Shown here: one piece after another, positions 25,393 through 34,759 of the stretch
How the letters are laid out: each line of letters begins with the position of its first letter
Numbering within the stretch: position 1 is the first letter of the stretch
Assembly (NCBI RefSeq): GCF_004797125.1
Contig: NZ_CP038810.1
Span: 744,001 to 808,000 of the forward strand
Source: Flavobacterium sangjuense
GTDB taxonomy: Bacteria; Bacteroidota; Bacteroidia; Flavobacteriales; Flavobacteriaceae
Direction of reading: 5' to 3'
DNA length: 64,000 nt
Notes under the pieces: generated by a model
The model's database searches: none
What the model saw: only the letters and a program-made list of their open reading frames with translations
What the model was told of the DNA's origin: nothing
Program-made: the position numbers and the translations under genes

Positions 25393-27705
25393 TTACAGTC
25401 CAAATTCTTCCGGGTTTTGTTCTTCTTCTTCCGTTGGAACTGCAGTCGAGTCGACTTCAACTTTTCTCGGTGTCCAGCAGTCTACTTTTATCGAAAGATT
25501 ATCAGGTCTTTCAAACGGATCTTTTGATACGAGCAAATCTTTATCTTCATAACATTTCTTCATCATATAACCCCAAATTGGTAAGGCTGCCGTTGCGCCC
25601 TGACCATAAGTAATTCCTTTGAAACGAGCCGATCGGTCTTCGCAGCCAACCCAAACTCCGGTAACTAAATTGGGCACCATTCCGATAAACCAACCATCAG
25701 ATTGATTTTGGGATGTTCCTGTTTTTCCGGCAATTGGATTTGTAAACATATATGGATAGCCTGTCCAGCGATTGTCGCCGCTTCCGCCACCTTGTGTTCT
25801 AAGACGAACTCCTGAACCTTCTTCGGTTACACCTTCTAAAAGTTTGATAACGGCATAAGCGATGTCTTTGTTCAAAACATCATGCGTTTCGGGAACCGGT
25901 TCGTAAAGCACGACACCATTTTTATCTTCGATTCTACTGATGAACTGCGGTTTGATATAAACGCCCTGATTGGCAAAAGTGCTGTAAGCCGCAACCATAT
26001 CTTCCACCGTAATTTCAACTGCACCAAGTGCAATGGATGGCTGAGTAGGAATATCTGCTTTTACGCCTAATTTTTTGGTTAAGGAAACTACAGCTTCCGG
26101 TCCAACTTTATCCATCAGTTTTGCTGAAACCGTATTGATAGAATTAGCCAAAGCTTTTTTCAAAGTAACCATTCCGCGGTATTTGTTATCCGAGTTTTTT
26201 GGTGTCCAGGATTCGGTAACATGATGTCTTCCAACCGGAATTGTAAACGGAGAATCAATAATCGAATCGCATGGTGACATTCCTAATTGTTCGATGGCGG
26301 TTGCATAAACAAATGGTTTGAAAGTCGAGCCTACTTGTCTTGCGCCTTGACCAACGTGGTCATATTGAAAATATTTGTAATCGATTCCGCCAACCCAAGC
26401 CTTGATATGACCAGTTTTAGGTTCCATTGACATTAAACCAGCCTGAAGAAAATGTTTGTAATATCTGATGGAGTCCGTAGGTGTCATCAAGGTGTCAATT
26501 TCGCCTTTCCATGAAAAGACTTTCATTTTTGTTTTGACCTCAAACGACGCTATAATTTCCTCTTCAGATTTGTCCAAATCTTTCATAACTCGCCAACGCT
26601 CTGATGTTTTCATGGCATTATCCATGATTTTTTTGGTTTCTTCCGGAGTGATTTTTAAGAAAGGTGCATTCCTGTTGTCTTTTTGCTCATCAAAGAATTG
26701 CTTTTGCAAATTTTTCATGTGAGCCTGAACAGCTTCTTCGGCATGTTCCTGAATTTTTGAATCTATAGTTGTATAGATTTTTAAGCCATCACTATAAATA
26801 TCCCAATCGCTTCCGTCAGGTTTTTTATTTTCTTTCGCCCAATTTTTCATGTATTCACGAAGGAATTCTCTAAAATAAGTAGCCGTTCCTTCTTTGTGAC
26901 TTTCCGGATGAAAGTGTAAAACGATAGGTTGGGCAGCCAATTTATCTTTGGTTGCTTTATCCAAAATACCGTTTCTAAGCATTTGACCCAAAACGGTATT
27001 TCTTCGCAAACGCACTTTTTCCAATCTGCGTAACGGATTGTATAAAGACGGATTTTTAAGCATACCGACAAACATTGCTGCTTCGTCTACGGTCAAATCG
27101 CGTGGTTCTTTTCCGAAATAAACTTTGGCAGCTGAACGAATTCCGACTGCTGTATTCACAAAATCGGCTTTGTTAAGATACATTGCGATGATTTCGTTTT
27201 TGGTATATTGACGTTCCAATTTAACCGCAATAATCCATTCTTTCACTTTTTGGATAACACGGAAAAGTTTGAATGTTGAGCCTTCACCATGGAATAACAA
27301 TTTGGCTAATTGCTGGGTAAGCGTACTTGCGCCACCATCGGAACCTAATTTTAAAACGGCACCCAAAGTTCTTTTGGCGTCAATTCCCGAGTGGTCATAA
27401 AAACGCTCATCTTCGGTAGCGACTAATGCTTTTACTAAATGTGGTGGTAAATCTTCGTATTTTATTGGCGTTCTGTTTTCGTTGTAAAATTTTCCAATCG
27501 TTACACCATCAGAAGAAATAACTTCGGTTGCCAAATTTGACTCCGGGTTTTCTAAATCTTCAAAAGAAGGCATGCTTCCAAAAAATCCCCAGGATGCCAA
27601 AGTGAAAAACAAAGCCATTACTCCAAGACCATAAAAAAACAACTTCCAAAATTTCTTTTGATAGTACTTAATGTCTTTGACCGTAGTATTATTTTTTTGT
27701 GCCAT
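25393..27705 (-). CDS. Class A penicillin-binding protein 1A
   Basis: A bifunctional peptidoglycan synthase of 770 residues. A cytoplasmic tail and one membrane helix (about 20-40) lead to a GT51 glycosyltransferase domain with catalytic E98 in VATEDERFYDHSG and STLTQQLAKLL at about 127-137. The transpeptidase domain has S460-T-F-K463, S522-I-N524 and K661-T-G663. It polymerises and cross-links glycan strands outside the inner membrane. It starts 4 bp after gldH and belongs to the ricT-gldH-PBP operon. Confidence 0.96.
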   Translation of the reverse strand: MAQKNNTTVKDIKYYQKKFWKLFFYGLGVMALFFTLASWGFFGSMPSFEDLENPESNLATEVISSDGVTIGKFYNENRTPIKYEDLPPHLVKALVATEDERFYDHSGIDAKRTLGAVLKLGSDGGASTLTQQLAKLLFHGEGSTFKLFRVIQKVKEWIIAVKLERQYTKNEIIAMYLNKADFVNTAVGIRSAAKVYFGKEPRDLTVDEAAMFVGMLKNPSLYNPLRRLEKVRLRRNTVLGQMLRNGILDKATKDKLAAQPIVLHFHPESHKEGTATYFREFLREYMKNWAKENKKPDGSDWDIYSDGLKIYTTIDSKIQEHAEEAVQAHMKNLQKQFFDEQKDNRNAPFLKITPEETKKIMDNAMKTSERWRVMKDLDKSEEEIIASFEVKTKMKVFSWKGEIDTLMTPTDSIRYYKHFLQAGLMSMEPKTGHIKAWVGGIDYKYFQYDHVGQGARQVGSTFKPFVYATAIEQLGMSPCDSIIDSPFTIPVGRHHVTESWTPKNSDNKYRGMVTLKKALANSINTVSAKLMDKVGPEAVVSLTKKLGVKADIPTQPSIALGAVEITVEDMVAAYSTFANQGVYIKPQFISRIEDKNGVVLYEPVPETHDVLNKDIAYAVIKLLEGVTEEGSGVRLRTQGGGSGDNRWTGYPYMFTNPIAGKTGTSQNQSDGWFIGMVPNLVTGVWVGCEDRSARFKGITYGQGATAALPIWGYMMKKCYEDKDLLVSKDPFERPDNLSIKVDCWTPRKVEVDSTAVPTEEEEQNPEEFGL

Positions 27706-27709
27706 AATT

Positions 27710-28195
27710 TTATTCTGTAGATTCTATTCTGAAACCAACATCAGAAATTCCCGGAAGTGCTGTTACACCTTCAATTCTTCCGGTTTGTCTTGTTGCCTGT
27801 TGTATGTGAATTTTATAAATTCCTTTTTGAGTAAAGTTTACTTTGTCTTTATAAAAAAGCTTACTTTCCTTAACGTCCGAAAAGCCATCTCCAAGAAGTG
27901 TTCCGTCCGGATTTGTCATTTGGTATTCCAGTGTGTCGACTTTTACCTTTCTGTTAGGTTGTTCCAAAGAAACAATCAGAAACAAATTATTGAATGGATA
28001 ATCGTCGTTATCTCTAATATTTACATACAAATTAAAGAACTTTTTCGGGTCCAGTTTCGGCAATTCAAAAGTCACGATGCTGTCTTTATGCCAAGCTTTT
28101 CCAACCGATTTATATTCGTCAAAAACTCTTTTTTTATCGCAGGAAATAACCAAAAGCAGTAGTAAAATAAAAAGGATGCTATTCTTTATTTTCAT
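27710..28195 (-). CDS. gldH: Gliding motility lipoprotein GldH
   Basis: A 161-residue lipoprotein with signal MKIKNSILFILLLLLVISCD (Cys19). The mature sequence has the GldH features: YKSVGKAWHKDSIVTFELP, FNLYVNIRDNDDYPFNNLF, and the end LPGISDVGFRIE. GldH is needed for gliding in Flavobacterium johnsoniae and is placed with the type IX secretion/gliding proteins at the envelope. It overlaps the ricT 3' end by 17 bp and is followed directly by the PBP1A gene. Confidence 0.93.
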   Translation of the reverse strand: MKIKNSILFILLLLLVISCDKKRVFDEYKSVGKAWHKDSIVTFELPKLDPKKFFNLYVNIRDNDDYPFNNLFLIVSLEQPNRKVKVDTLEYQMTNPDGTLLGDGFSDVKESKLFYKDKVNFTQKGIYKIHIQQATRQTGRIEGVTALPGISDVGFRIESTE

Positions 28196-29456
28196 TCTTT
28201 TTTATGATTATAGGTTTTTTGTCTGCTGGCTTTTGATGTTGCTTTTGTCCTTGACCGTGCTCCTTTTTCTGATTTTGGTTCGGATTTGACTGCGTCCTGT
28301 TCGGCTTTACATCTGGTGAAACCTTGTTTTTATTCTTATTTCTGTTTTTGTTTTTGCTCTTTTTGGGTTGGTCAAATCGGGTTAGACTTTCTTGTCCCAT
28401 AGCATTATTAAAATCTTTTTCAGGTTCAGAAACTGTTTCAATAGCAAAATCTTCAAGAGAACTTACTTTTTTACCTTGCTTGTTTTCGGCGATTATCTCT
28501 TTGACTTGCTCAATATTCAACACATGCCAATTCGCAAAGTTTTCAGTATAAGCAAACCACATCAAGCCTTTGAAAATATCTTGTTTTTGGCAAATGGCAT
28601 CGCCTTTTTCTGTTTTTAGTTTGGTTTCAAAATCAGGAAAGCCTTTTAAAGCATCTAAATACGTATCCAATTCGTAGTTCAGACAGCATTTTAATTTACC
28701 GCATTGTCCGGCTAATTTTTGTGGATTTAAAGACAATTGTTGGTAACGTGCTGCCGAAGTATTTACGCTACGGAAATCGGTTAGCCAAGTAGAACAACAC
28801 AATTCTCTACCGCAGGAACCAATGCCGCCAAGACGAGCTGCTTCCTGGCGCAAGCCAACTTGTTTCATCTCAATTCTGGTGTTGAATACCCGAGAATAGT
28901 CTTTGATTAAAAGTCTGAAGTCAACTCTGTCGTTTGCAGTGTAATAAAAAATTACTTTGGAACCATCACCTTGGTATTCTACATCCGAAATTTTCATTTC
29001 CAGTTTGTGAACAATGGCTAATTCACGTGCTTTTACCTGCATTGCAGCTTCCTTATCACGTGCGTCGCTCCATATATCAATGTCTTTTTGGGAAGCTTTT
29101 CGGTATACTTTCGGAATATCAGGGCTGGTGTGATTCACACCTTTTTTCTTCATTTGAATCTTTACCAATTCTCCGGTTAGCGTTACTATTCCAACATCGT
29201 GTCCGGGAGAAGCTTCAGTAGCGACAATATCGCCAATGCCAAGCGTAAGTTTTTCGGTATTGCGGAAAAATTCTTTTCTTCCATTTTTGAAGCGAACTTC
29301 AACACAATCAAAAGCAGTCTCTCCATTTGGCAGACTCATATTGGCCAACCAATCAAAAACTGTTAATTTGTTGCAGCTATCGGTGCCGCAAGTCCCATTA
29401 TTTTTGCATCCTTTAGGTGCACCACCATCAGATGTTGAACAACTTTGACAAGCCAT
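28179..29456 (-). CDS. ricT: RicT / PSP1-domain protein (YaaT-like)
   Basis: A 425-residue PSP1-domain protein. The conserved core contains GSCGRELCCSTWL and CGKLKCCLNYELD, cysteines which in the RicAFT complex of Bacillus bind Fe-S clusters. The N-terminus is Cys-rich (MACQSCSTSDGG) and the tail (about 370-425) is a low-complexity Lys/Asn/Gln region typical of the flavobacterial form. In Bacillus RicT acts in RNA maturation and phosphorelay control; its role here is not established. It is the first gene of the operon with gldH and PBP1A. Confidence 0.88.
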   Translation of the reverse strand: MACQSCSTSDGGAPKGCKNNGTCGTDSCNKLTVFDWLANMSLPNGETAFDCVEVRFKNGRKEFFRNTEKLTLGIGDIVATEASPGHDVGIVTLTGELVKIQMKKKGVNHTSPDIPKVYRKASQKDIDIWSDARDKEAAMQVKARELAIVHKLEMKISDVEYQGDGSKVIFYYTANDRVDFRLLIKDYSRVFNTRIEMKQVGLRQEAARLGGIGSCGRELCCSTWLTDFRSVNTSAARYQQLSLNPQKLAGQCGKLKCCLNYELDTYLDALKGFPDFETKLKTEKGDAICQKQDIFKGLMWFAYTENFANWHVLNIEQVKEIIAENKQGKKVSSLEDFAIETVSEPEKDFNNAMGQESLTRFDQPKKSKNKNRNKNKNKVSPDVKPNRTQSNPNQNQKKEHGQGQKQHQKPADKKPIIIKKNENKE

Positions 29457-29592
29457 AATTATATATGTAGTGTTGCAAAAAGCAACTTATAATTCATTAA
29501 AACGTTAAAAGTGTAAAGATAGTATTTTTTGAAGTTTTAAAAATTCTTTTCTCAGAATTTGATTTCATTTGTTTTGACAGGGAAAAAAGGTT

Positions 29593-29600
29593 TATTTTGG
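29593..29600 (+). promoter_or_regulatory. Possible promoter of the lipocalin-like gene
   Basis: TATTTTGG, one mismatch from TAnnTTTG, lies 25 bp before the ATG. A TTTTG at 29572-29576 is 16 bp upstream as a possible -33 element. Confidence 0.35.
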
Positions 29601-29624
29601 CATGAAACTTAAAAATCTTTTTAA

Positions 29625-30041
29625 ATGAAAAAAATTAAATTAATAGCAATGACCGTTCTCTCAGGACTTGTATTTTCCTGCTCTTCTTCAGATGATGGCG
29701 CGACTACTTCCGGAGAACTTACAGGTAAATGGTACTACAAAGAGTACAAAGTTGCAGGAGAAACAATTCCTTATGGTGGTCATGAAGCATGCGGAAAAGA
29801 TTATATTCAACTCAATGCCGACGGAACAGGTGCTAATGTAGATGTTTTTAGTTGTGTAGAGGATCCGGCATTGTTTACTTATACTAGATCAGGTAATAGC
29901 GTTACCATTACTTCTGATGGGCAATCAGATACTGCACAAATTACTGAACTTTCGTCAACTACTTTAAAAGTAAAAAGAAGCTATGATTTTGATGGTGATG
30001 GTAATGATGAATTTGTAATAGAAGTATATACCAGAAGCTAA
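29625..30041 (+). CDS. Lipocalin-like lipoprotein
   Basis: A 138-residue lipoprotein with signal MKKIKLIAMTVLSGLVFSCS (Cys19). The mature part has the start of lipocalin-like proteins (GELTGKWYYKEYKV) and repeated beta strands (YIQLNADGTGANV, NSVTITSDG, LKVKRSYDFDG). Two cysteines (EACGKD and FSCVED) may form a disulphide. It stands alone, ends in a strong terminator, and has no assigned ligand. Confidence 0.82.
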   Translation: MKKIKLIAMTVLSGLVFSCSSSDDGATTSGELTGKWYYKEYKVAGETIPYGGHEACGKDYIQLNADGTGANVDVFSCVEDPALFTYTRSGNSVTITSDGQSDTAQITELSSTTLKVKRSYDFDGDGNDEFVIEVYTRS

Positions 30042-30046
30042 AAAAT

Positions 30047-30078
30047 AAAAAAACGCCGATTTTAATCGGCGTTTTTTT
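30047..30078. terminator. Bidirectional terminator
   Basis: AACGCCGATT (30052-30061) pairs with AATCGGCGTT (30064-30073), flanked by A-rich and T-rich runs on each side. It serves the lipocalin-like gene and the convergent trhO gene. Confidence 0.9.
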
Positions 30079-31435
30079 ATTCTAAAATTTTATATAATTT
30101 ATCAGACAAACGAATTCTGAAAGGTAAATTCATCGTGACTTTATCACCGGCTTTTGCCAAAGTACTTTCACTTCCGTTGACAAACATTTTCTCAACAACA
30201 ATTTCCTGATTTCCTGTGGTTGGTCCCGAAATTAAAATTTTATCGCCAATAGCTAATTCCTGATTTTCGATACTAAAAAGCCCGACTTCCGCTTTGGCGT
30301 AATAATGTTCTGCTTTGCCAATCAAGGTTTTTTTGATTTTGATTTTTTGACGAATGTCTTTAGCTTTTTCTATTGTTGCCAAAGGTTTGTCTGAAAGTTC
30401 ACCCGAATGTTTGAACAATAATTTATCCGATTTCCCTTTTCTGAAAATCATATTTCCGTTTTTCACGCCACGACGCAATTTTACCTGATCAACCAATGAC
30501 ATATGAATGATTTCCTGACATTCAGCTGAGCAACAGTTTTCCATGGCGGCTTTACATTCATCACATTGAATGAATAATAAATGACAACCTTCATTTTCAC
30601 AGTTGGTGTGATTGTCGCAAGGTTTTCCACATTGATGGCATTGCGAAACGATATCATCGGTAATTCTTTCGCCAAGACGATGATCAAAAACAAAATTTTT
30701 ACCAATAAATTTACTTTCCAAACCTTCCTCTTTGATTTGTTTGGCATAATTGATAATGCCGCCCTCAAGCTGAAATACATTTTTAAAACCTTGGTGTTTG
30801 AAATAAGCTGAAGCTTTTTCGCAACGGATTCCGCCGGTGCAATACATTACCAGGTTTTTATCTTCTTTGTGATTTTGAAGTTGCTCATTGATGATTGGTA
30901 AACTTTCTCTGAAAGTCTCGACATCCGGAGTTATGGCGCCTTTGAAATGCCCAATTTCGCTTTCGTAATGATTTCTAAAATCGACTACAATTGTATTTGG
31001 ATCATCTAAAATTTGGTTGAATTCCTTTGCTTTTAAGTGAACGCCGATATTGGTAACATCAAAAGTTTCATCGTTTAATCCGTCGGCTACAATTTTGTCA
31101 CGAACTTTTACGGTCAGTTTCAAAAAGGAATGGTCGTCTTGTTCGACAGCCACATTCAAACGGATGTTTTTCATGAAGTCATACACTTCTAAAGTTTCGC
31201 GAAAAGCTTCAATATTTTCTGCCGGAACCGACATTTGAGCGTTGATTCCTTCTTTGGCCACATAGGTTCGGCCAAGCGCATCGAGCTTGTTCCATTCGAT
31301 AAATAAGTTGTCGCGAAATTGTTTTGGGTCTTCAATTTTGGCATACGCATAGAAAGACAAAGTAAGTCTTTGTTTGCCGGCTTGGTCAATAAGTTCGGCT
31401 CTTTCTTCTGCGCTTAAGGTGTTATACAGTTGCAT
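30077..31435 (-). CDS. trhO: TrhO-type tRNA uridine hydroxylase with an extra C-terminal barrel domain
   Basis: A 452-residue protein. Residues 1-120 form the TrhO N-terminal domain and 125-235 a rhodanese domain with active-site C199 in VMYCTGGIRC. A Cys-rich zinc-type region follows (266-306: CHQCGKPCDNHTNC, CDECKAAMENCC). TrhO makes 5-hydroxyuridine at tRNA position 34. The tail from about 373 (KAEHYYAKAEVGLF, ISGPTTGNQEIVVEKM) resembles the C-terminal domain of U32/TrhP proteins, which act in the alternative route to the same modification; this domain is absent from the roughly 350-residue E. coli TrhO. The ATG at 31435 is chosen because a promoter lies at 31492-31499, inside any longer form. 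Confidence 0.9.
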   Translation of the reverse strand: MQLYNTLSAEERAELIDQAGKQRLTLSFYAYAKIEDPKQFRDNLFIEWNKLDALGRTYVAKEGINAQMSVPAENIEAFRETLEVYDFMKNIRLNVAVEQDDHSFLKLTVKVRDKIVADGLNDETFDVTNIGVHLKAKEFNQILDDPNTIVVDFRNHYESEIGHFKGAITPDVETFRESLPIINEQLQNHKEDKNLVMYCTGGIRCEKASAYFKHQGFKNVFQLEGGIINYAKQIKEEGLESKFIGKNFVFDHRLGERITDDIVSQCHQCGKPCDNHTNCENEGCHLLFIQCDECKAAMENCCSAECQEIIHMSLVDQVKLRRGVKNGNMIFRKGKSDKLLFKHSGELSDKPLATIEKAKDIRQKIKIKKTLIGKAEHYYAKAEVGLFSIENQELAIGDKILISGPTTGNQEIVVEKMFVNGSESTLAKAGDKVTMNLPFRIRLSDKLYKILE

Positions 31436-31491
31436 GCTATAAACGTTTAAGTGAGAAATATTTGTGAGTCCTAAATGGAAGGATTCGGGTG

Positions 31492-31499
31492 CAAAGATA
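31492..31499 (-). promoter_or_regulatory. Putative -7 promoter element of trhO
   Basis: The minus strand reads TATCTTTG, a perfect TAnnTTTG, 57 bp before the chosen ATG. Its position inside the longest possible reading frame argues against a start at 31540. Confidence 0.45.
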
Positions 31500-31512
31500 A
31501 TATTAATTTGAA

Positions 31513-31569
31513 AAGTAAAAAGAGATAAGGGAAAAGGCATAAGATTTTCACTTATCCCTTTTCCCTTAT
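31513..31569 (-). terminator. Long hairpin terminator after the bacilliredoxin gene
   Basis: ATAAGGGAAAAGG (31525-31537) pairs with CCTTTTCCCTTAT (31557-31569), and after a single mismatch ATAAG pairs with CTTAT around a 7-nt loop. On the minus strand a T-rich run follows (31513-31524). It separates the bacilliredoxin gene from trhO. Confidence 0.65.
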
Positions 31570-31590
31570 TTCTTATCCCTTAATTTCTGA

Positions 31591-32001
31591 TTAACAGAAT
31601 TCCGCGTAAGCGTCTCTCAGGTTCTCAGCAATCATTTCTGCAGGACGACCTTCAATATGGTGACGTTCTAACATGTGTACTAATTCACCATTTTTGAACA
31701 AAGCCATGCTTGGTGATGATGGAGGAAAAGGAAACATATGCTGACGTGCTGCATCAACAGCTTCTTTGTCAACACCTGCAAAAACCGTTACCAAATGGTC
31801 TGGTTTTTTGGTGCCATCTAAACTCATTTTTGCTCCCGGACGGGCATTTCTGGCAGCACATCCACAAACAGAATTAACAACAACCAATGTTGTTCCTTCT
31901 TCTTTTAAGGCATTTTCTACTGCTTCAGCACTATATAAATCTTGAAAACCTGCGGCAGTTAATTCAGCGCGCATTGGGTTTACCATTTCTTCTGGATACA
32001 T
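31591..32001 (-). CDS. Bacilliredoxin (BrxA/BrxB family)
   Basis: A 136-residue thioredoxin-like protein of the BrxA/BrxB (YphP/YqiW) family. The active site is C46-G-C48 in [14 protein letters not shown], and the ends [19 protein letters not shown] and [15 protein letters not shown] match the family. In Bacillus these proteins remove bacillithiol from oxidised proteins. Flavobacteria are reported to make bacillithiol, so the same role is plausible. It has its own promoter and terminator. Confidence 0.93.
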   Translation of the reverse strand: MYPEEMVNPMRAELTAAGFQDLYSAEAVENALKEEGTTLVVVNSVCGCAARNARPGAKMSLDGTKKPDHLVTVFAGVDKEAVDAARQHMFPFPPSSPSMALFKNGELVHMLERHHIEGRPAEMIAENLRDAYAEFC

Positions 32002-32054
32002 ATTTTTAGATTTTAATTTTAACTATTTAATTTTAGATTTGAAAAAATCTACTG

Positions 32055-32062
32055 CAAAGATA
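32055..32062 (-). promoter_or_regulatory. Putative -7 promoter element of the bacilliredoxin gene
   Basis: The minus strand reads TATCTTTG, a perfect TAnnTTTG, 54 bp before the start codon. No -33 TTG is visible at the usual distance. Confidence 0.45.
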
Positions 32063-32134
32063 ACGAGATTTTACTTTTTAAATTTTAAAGAAATGATAAA
32101 GATTTGTTATTGTCTGATAGTCTTAAAACCTATT

Positions 32135-32728
32135 TTATTTATCCTTAATTCTGTCTTTTAAAATGGTTTCCACATTTACTAATCCAAAACCTTTTACTTT
32201 TAGCAAAACCAAATAATGAAATAGTAAATCAGCGGCTTCATTTAGAAACAACTCGGAATTATTATCCTTGGCTTCTATCACCAATTCTACAGCTTCTTCA
32301 CCAACTTTTTGAGCCACTTTATTAATGCCTTTTTGACAAAGTGACGCCACATAGGAATCCGTTTTTGGGTTTGAAATCCGTTCTTCAATTACGTTTTCCA
32401 ATTGTTTTAGAAAAGAAAGAGAAGCTTCATTTGCAAAACAAGAAGTGGTTCCACTGTGACATGTTGGACCGTTTGGAATGACTTGAATAAGTAAAGAATC
32501 ATTGTCGCAATCTTCTTTTATAGAAACTACTTTTAGAAAATTACCCGAAGTTTCGCCTTTGGTCCACAATCGATTTTTGCTTCGACTGAAAAAAGTCACT
32601 ATGTTTTCTTTTTGTGTTTTTTGGAAGGCTTCTTCGTTCATATAGCCTAACATTAACACTTGTTGCGTTTCGCTATTTTGAATAATTACTGGAATTAATC
32701 CATTATTTTTTGAAAAATCTAAATTCAT
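32135..32728 (-). CDS. hisIE: Bifunctional phosphoribosyl-AMP cyclohydrolase / phosphoribosyl-ATP diphosphatase
   Basis: This fusion carries out histidine steps 2 and 3. The N-terminal HisI part (about 1-110) has the metal residues in [13 protein letters not shown] and the [12 protein letters not shown] motif. The C-terminal HisE part (about 112-197) has the [10 protein letters not shown] and [13 protein letters not shown] helices that bind metal in this pyrophosphohydrolase. It is the last gene of the his operon and overlaps hisF by 4 bp. The length of 197 residues is normal for HisIE. Confidence 0.97.
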   Translation of the reverse strand: MNLDFSKNNGLIPVIIQNSETQQVLMLGYMNEEAFQKTQKENIVTFFSRSKNRLWTKGETSGNFLKVVSIKEDCDNDSLLIQVIPNGPTCHSGTTSCFANEASLSFLKQLENVIEERISNPKTDSYVASLCQKGINKVAQKVGEEAVELVIEAKDNNSELFLNEAADLLFHYLVLLKVKGFGLVNVETILKDRIKDK

Positions 32729-33477
32729 CTGATGGGAATTTGTTGTGTTTTTAAAATATTTTTTAATTCGGATATAGGCACTTCATTAAAATGAAAAATA
32801 CTGGCTGCTAATCCTGCGCTGACTTCGGTTTTGGTAAATAATTCTACAAAATGATTAGTGTTTCCTGCGCCACCGGAAGCAATTACAGGAATGGAAATAG
32901 CTTTACTAATCGAGTTTGTGATTTCTAATGCAAATCCGGTTTTAGAACCATCATTGTTCATAGAAGTTAACAAAATTTCTCCCGCCCCTAATTGCGCTAC
33001 TTTTTTTGACCAATCGACAGCTAAAATTCCAGTAGATTCGGTTCCGCCTTTGATGAAAACATACCAATCATTTGTGGTTTTTTTGATGTCAATGGCAACT
33101 ACTAAACTTTGGCTTCCAAAAGCATCTGAAATCTGGGTAATCAAACCCGGATTTAAAACGGCAGCCGAATTAAGACTCACTTTATCTGCACCCGATTGCA
33201 ACAACAATCTTGCATCTTCAACGGATTGAATGCCGCCGCCAACGGTAAACGGAATATTGATTTCTTTAGACAATTGTGTCACCATTTCGGCTAAGGTCTT
33301 TCGTTTTTCCAAAGTCGCACTAATGTCTAAAAACACCAATTCGTCTGCTCCATTTTTAGAATAATAGGAAGCTAATTCAACCGGATTTCCTGCATCTTTA
33401 AGTTCTAAAAACTGAACACCTTTTACTACCCGACCGTTTTTAATATCCAAACACGGAATGATTCTTTTCTTTAACAT
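32725..33477 (-). CDS. hisF: Imidazole glycerol phosphate synthase cyclase subunit
   Basis: The (beta/alpha)8 barrel that, with HisH, makes imidazole glycerol phosphate and AICAR. The first strand [20 protein letters not shown] carries catalytic D11. The second catalytic Asp is in [17 protein letters not shown], and both phosphate sites ([17 protein letters not shown]) are seen. It overlaps hisA by 7 bp and hisIE by 4 bp, so subunit synthesis is coupled. Confidence 0.98.
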   Translation of the reverse strand: MLKKRIIPCLDIKNGRVVKGVQFLELKDAGNPVELASYYSKNGADELVFLDISATLEKRKTLAEMVTQLSKEINIPFTVGGGIQSVEDARLLLQSGADKVSLNSAAVLNPGLITQISDAFGSQSLVVAIDIKKTTNDWYVFIKGGTESTGILAVDWSKKVAQLGAGEILLTSMNNDGSKTGFALEITNSISKAISIPVIASGGAGNTNHFVELFTKTEVSAGLAASIFHFNEVPISELKNILKTQQIPIR

Positions 33478-34184
33478 AATTCACGTAGATTTTCGATTTT
33501 AATCGTGCCTTCATATAGTGCTTTTCCGATGATTGCGCCTTCACACCCAATGGCTTTCAAAAGTTCTAAATCGGAAATTGTAGTAACGCCACCACTTGCA
33601 ATCAAATTCACTTTTGTTTTCTCTAAAATATTTTGATACAATTCGTTAGAGGTTCCCTGCAACATGCCGTCTTTATCAATATCAGTACAGATAACGGTTG
33701 AAATTCCTTTAAAAACATAGTCAGAAATATAATCAACTACATCACGTTCAGAAGTTTCCAACCAACCTTGAGTTGCAATTTTTAGATTCAGACAATCAGC
33801 ACCTAAAATGATTTTTTCGCTTCCAAATTCTTTCAACCATTGTAAAAATTCTGTCGGATTATTTGCTGCAATGCTTCCGCCGGTAATTTGATTTGCGCCG
33901 TTTTCAAATGCGATTTCAAGATCTTTCCTTTGCTTTAATCCGCCGCCAAAATCGATTTTCAAATTGGTTTTGGTTGCAATTTGATACAATACTTTATGGT
34001 TGATAATTTGGTGTGATTTTGCTCCATCCAAATCGACTAAATGCAAATATTTGATACCGTTATCTTCAAAATATTTAGCAACTTCCAATGGGTTTTCGTT
34101 ATAAATTTTTTGCGTAGCATAATCGCCTTTGGTCAATCGGACACATTTTCCGTTGATGATGTCTATGGCTGGAATGATTCTCAT
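33471..34184 (-). CDS. hisA: ProFAR isomerase
   Basis: The barrel isomerase that converts ProFAR to PRFAR. The start [20 protein letters not shown] carries D8, and the second Asp is in [14 protein letters not shown]. Phosphate-binding loops [10 protein letters not shown] and LIASGGVTT are present. At 237 residues it is of usual length, and it overlaps hisH by 4 bp. Confidence 0.98.
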   Translation of the reverse strand: MRIIPAIDIINGKCVRLTKGDYATQKIYNENPLEVAKYFEDNGIKYLHLVDLDGAKSHQIINHKVLYQIATKTNLKIDFGGGLKQRKDLEIAFENGANQITGGSIAANNPTEFLQWLKEFGSEKIILGADCLNLKIATQGWLETSERDVVDYISDYVFKGISTVICTDIDKDGMLQGTSNELYQNILEKTKVNLIASGGVTTISDLELLKAIGCEGAIIGKALYEGTIKIENLRELC

Positions 34185-34759
34185 AATTTCAAAAAGTTTA
34201 GTAAAAGTTGTTCGCCAACATCCGAGGATTTTTCGGGATGAAATTGTGTGGCGTAAAAATTATTCTTTTGCATGGAAGCGCTAAATGGAACGATGTAATC
34301 ACAAATGGCTGTAGTTTCTTTACAGATTTCGGCATAATAACTGTGCACAAAATAGAAATCATCTTCGGATGAAATTCCGTTGAACAATTCTGATTCTATA
34401 TTAGAAATTGTATTCCAACCCATGTGCGGCACTTTTAATTTTGGGTCGAATTTCTTTACAATCGTATCAAAAATCCCCAAGCATTTTGTCTCACCTTCTT
34501 GCGAAAATTGACAAAGCAATTGTTGTCCAAGACAAATTCCTAAAACAGGTTGTGTTAGATTTTTTATGACTTTATCCAAACCTTTTTCTTTTAGATAAAC
34601 CATAGCCGAACTTGCTTCGCCAACACCAGGAAAAATTACTTTTTCTGCTTGTTTCAAAAGATTTTCATCATCTGTTACAAGGCACGAATAACCCAATCTT
34701 TCAATAGCATTTTTCACCGAAGTGATGTTGCCTGCGTTATATTTTACAATGGCTATCAT
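34181..34759 (-). CDS. hisH: Imidazole glycerol phosphate synthase glutaminase subunit
   Basis: A class I glutamine amidotransferase that supplies ammonia to HisF. The nucleophile is C76 in [11 protein letters not shown], and the His-Glu pair is in [11 protein letters not shown] near the C-terminus. The oxyanion loop [11 protein letters not shown] is at 43-53. At 192 residues it is typical, and it overlaps hisB by 4 bp. Confidence 0.98.
   Translation of the reverse strand: MIAIVKYNAGNITSVKNAIERLGYSCLVTDDENLLKQAEKVIFPGVGEASSAMVYLKEKGLDKVIKNLTQPVLGICLGQQLLCQFSQEGETKCLGIFDTIVKKFDPKLKVPHMGWNTISNIESELFNGISSEDDFYFVHSYYAEICKETTAICDYIVPFSASMQKNNFYATQFHPEKSSDVGEQLLLNFLKL

Noticed and set aside
27671..28162. 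A 163-codon plus-strand frame over gldH
   Set aside because: It is antisense to gldH, which is clearly coding, and rich in Phe and Cys as expected for a shadow.
29481..29495. Small hairpin GTTGC...GCAAC upstream of ricT
   Set aside because: The stem is only five pairs and is not followed by a T run, so neither a terminator nor a riboswitch is supported.
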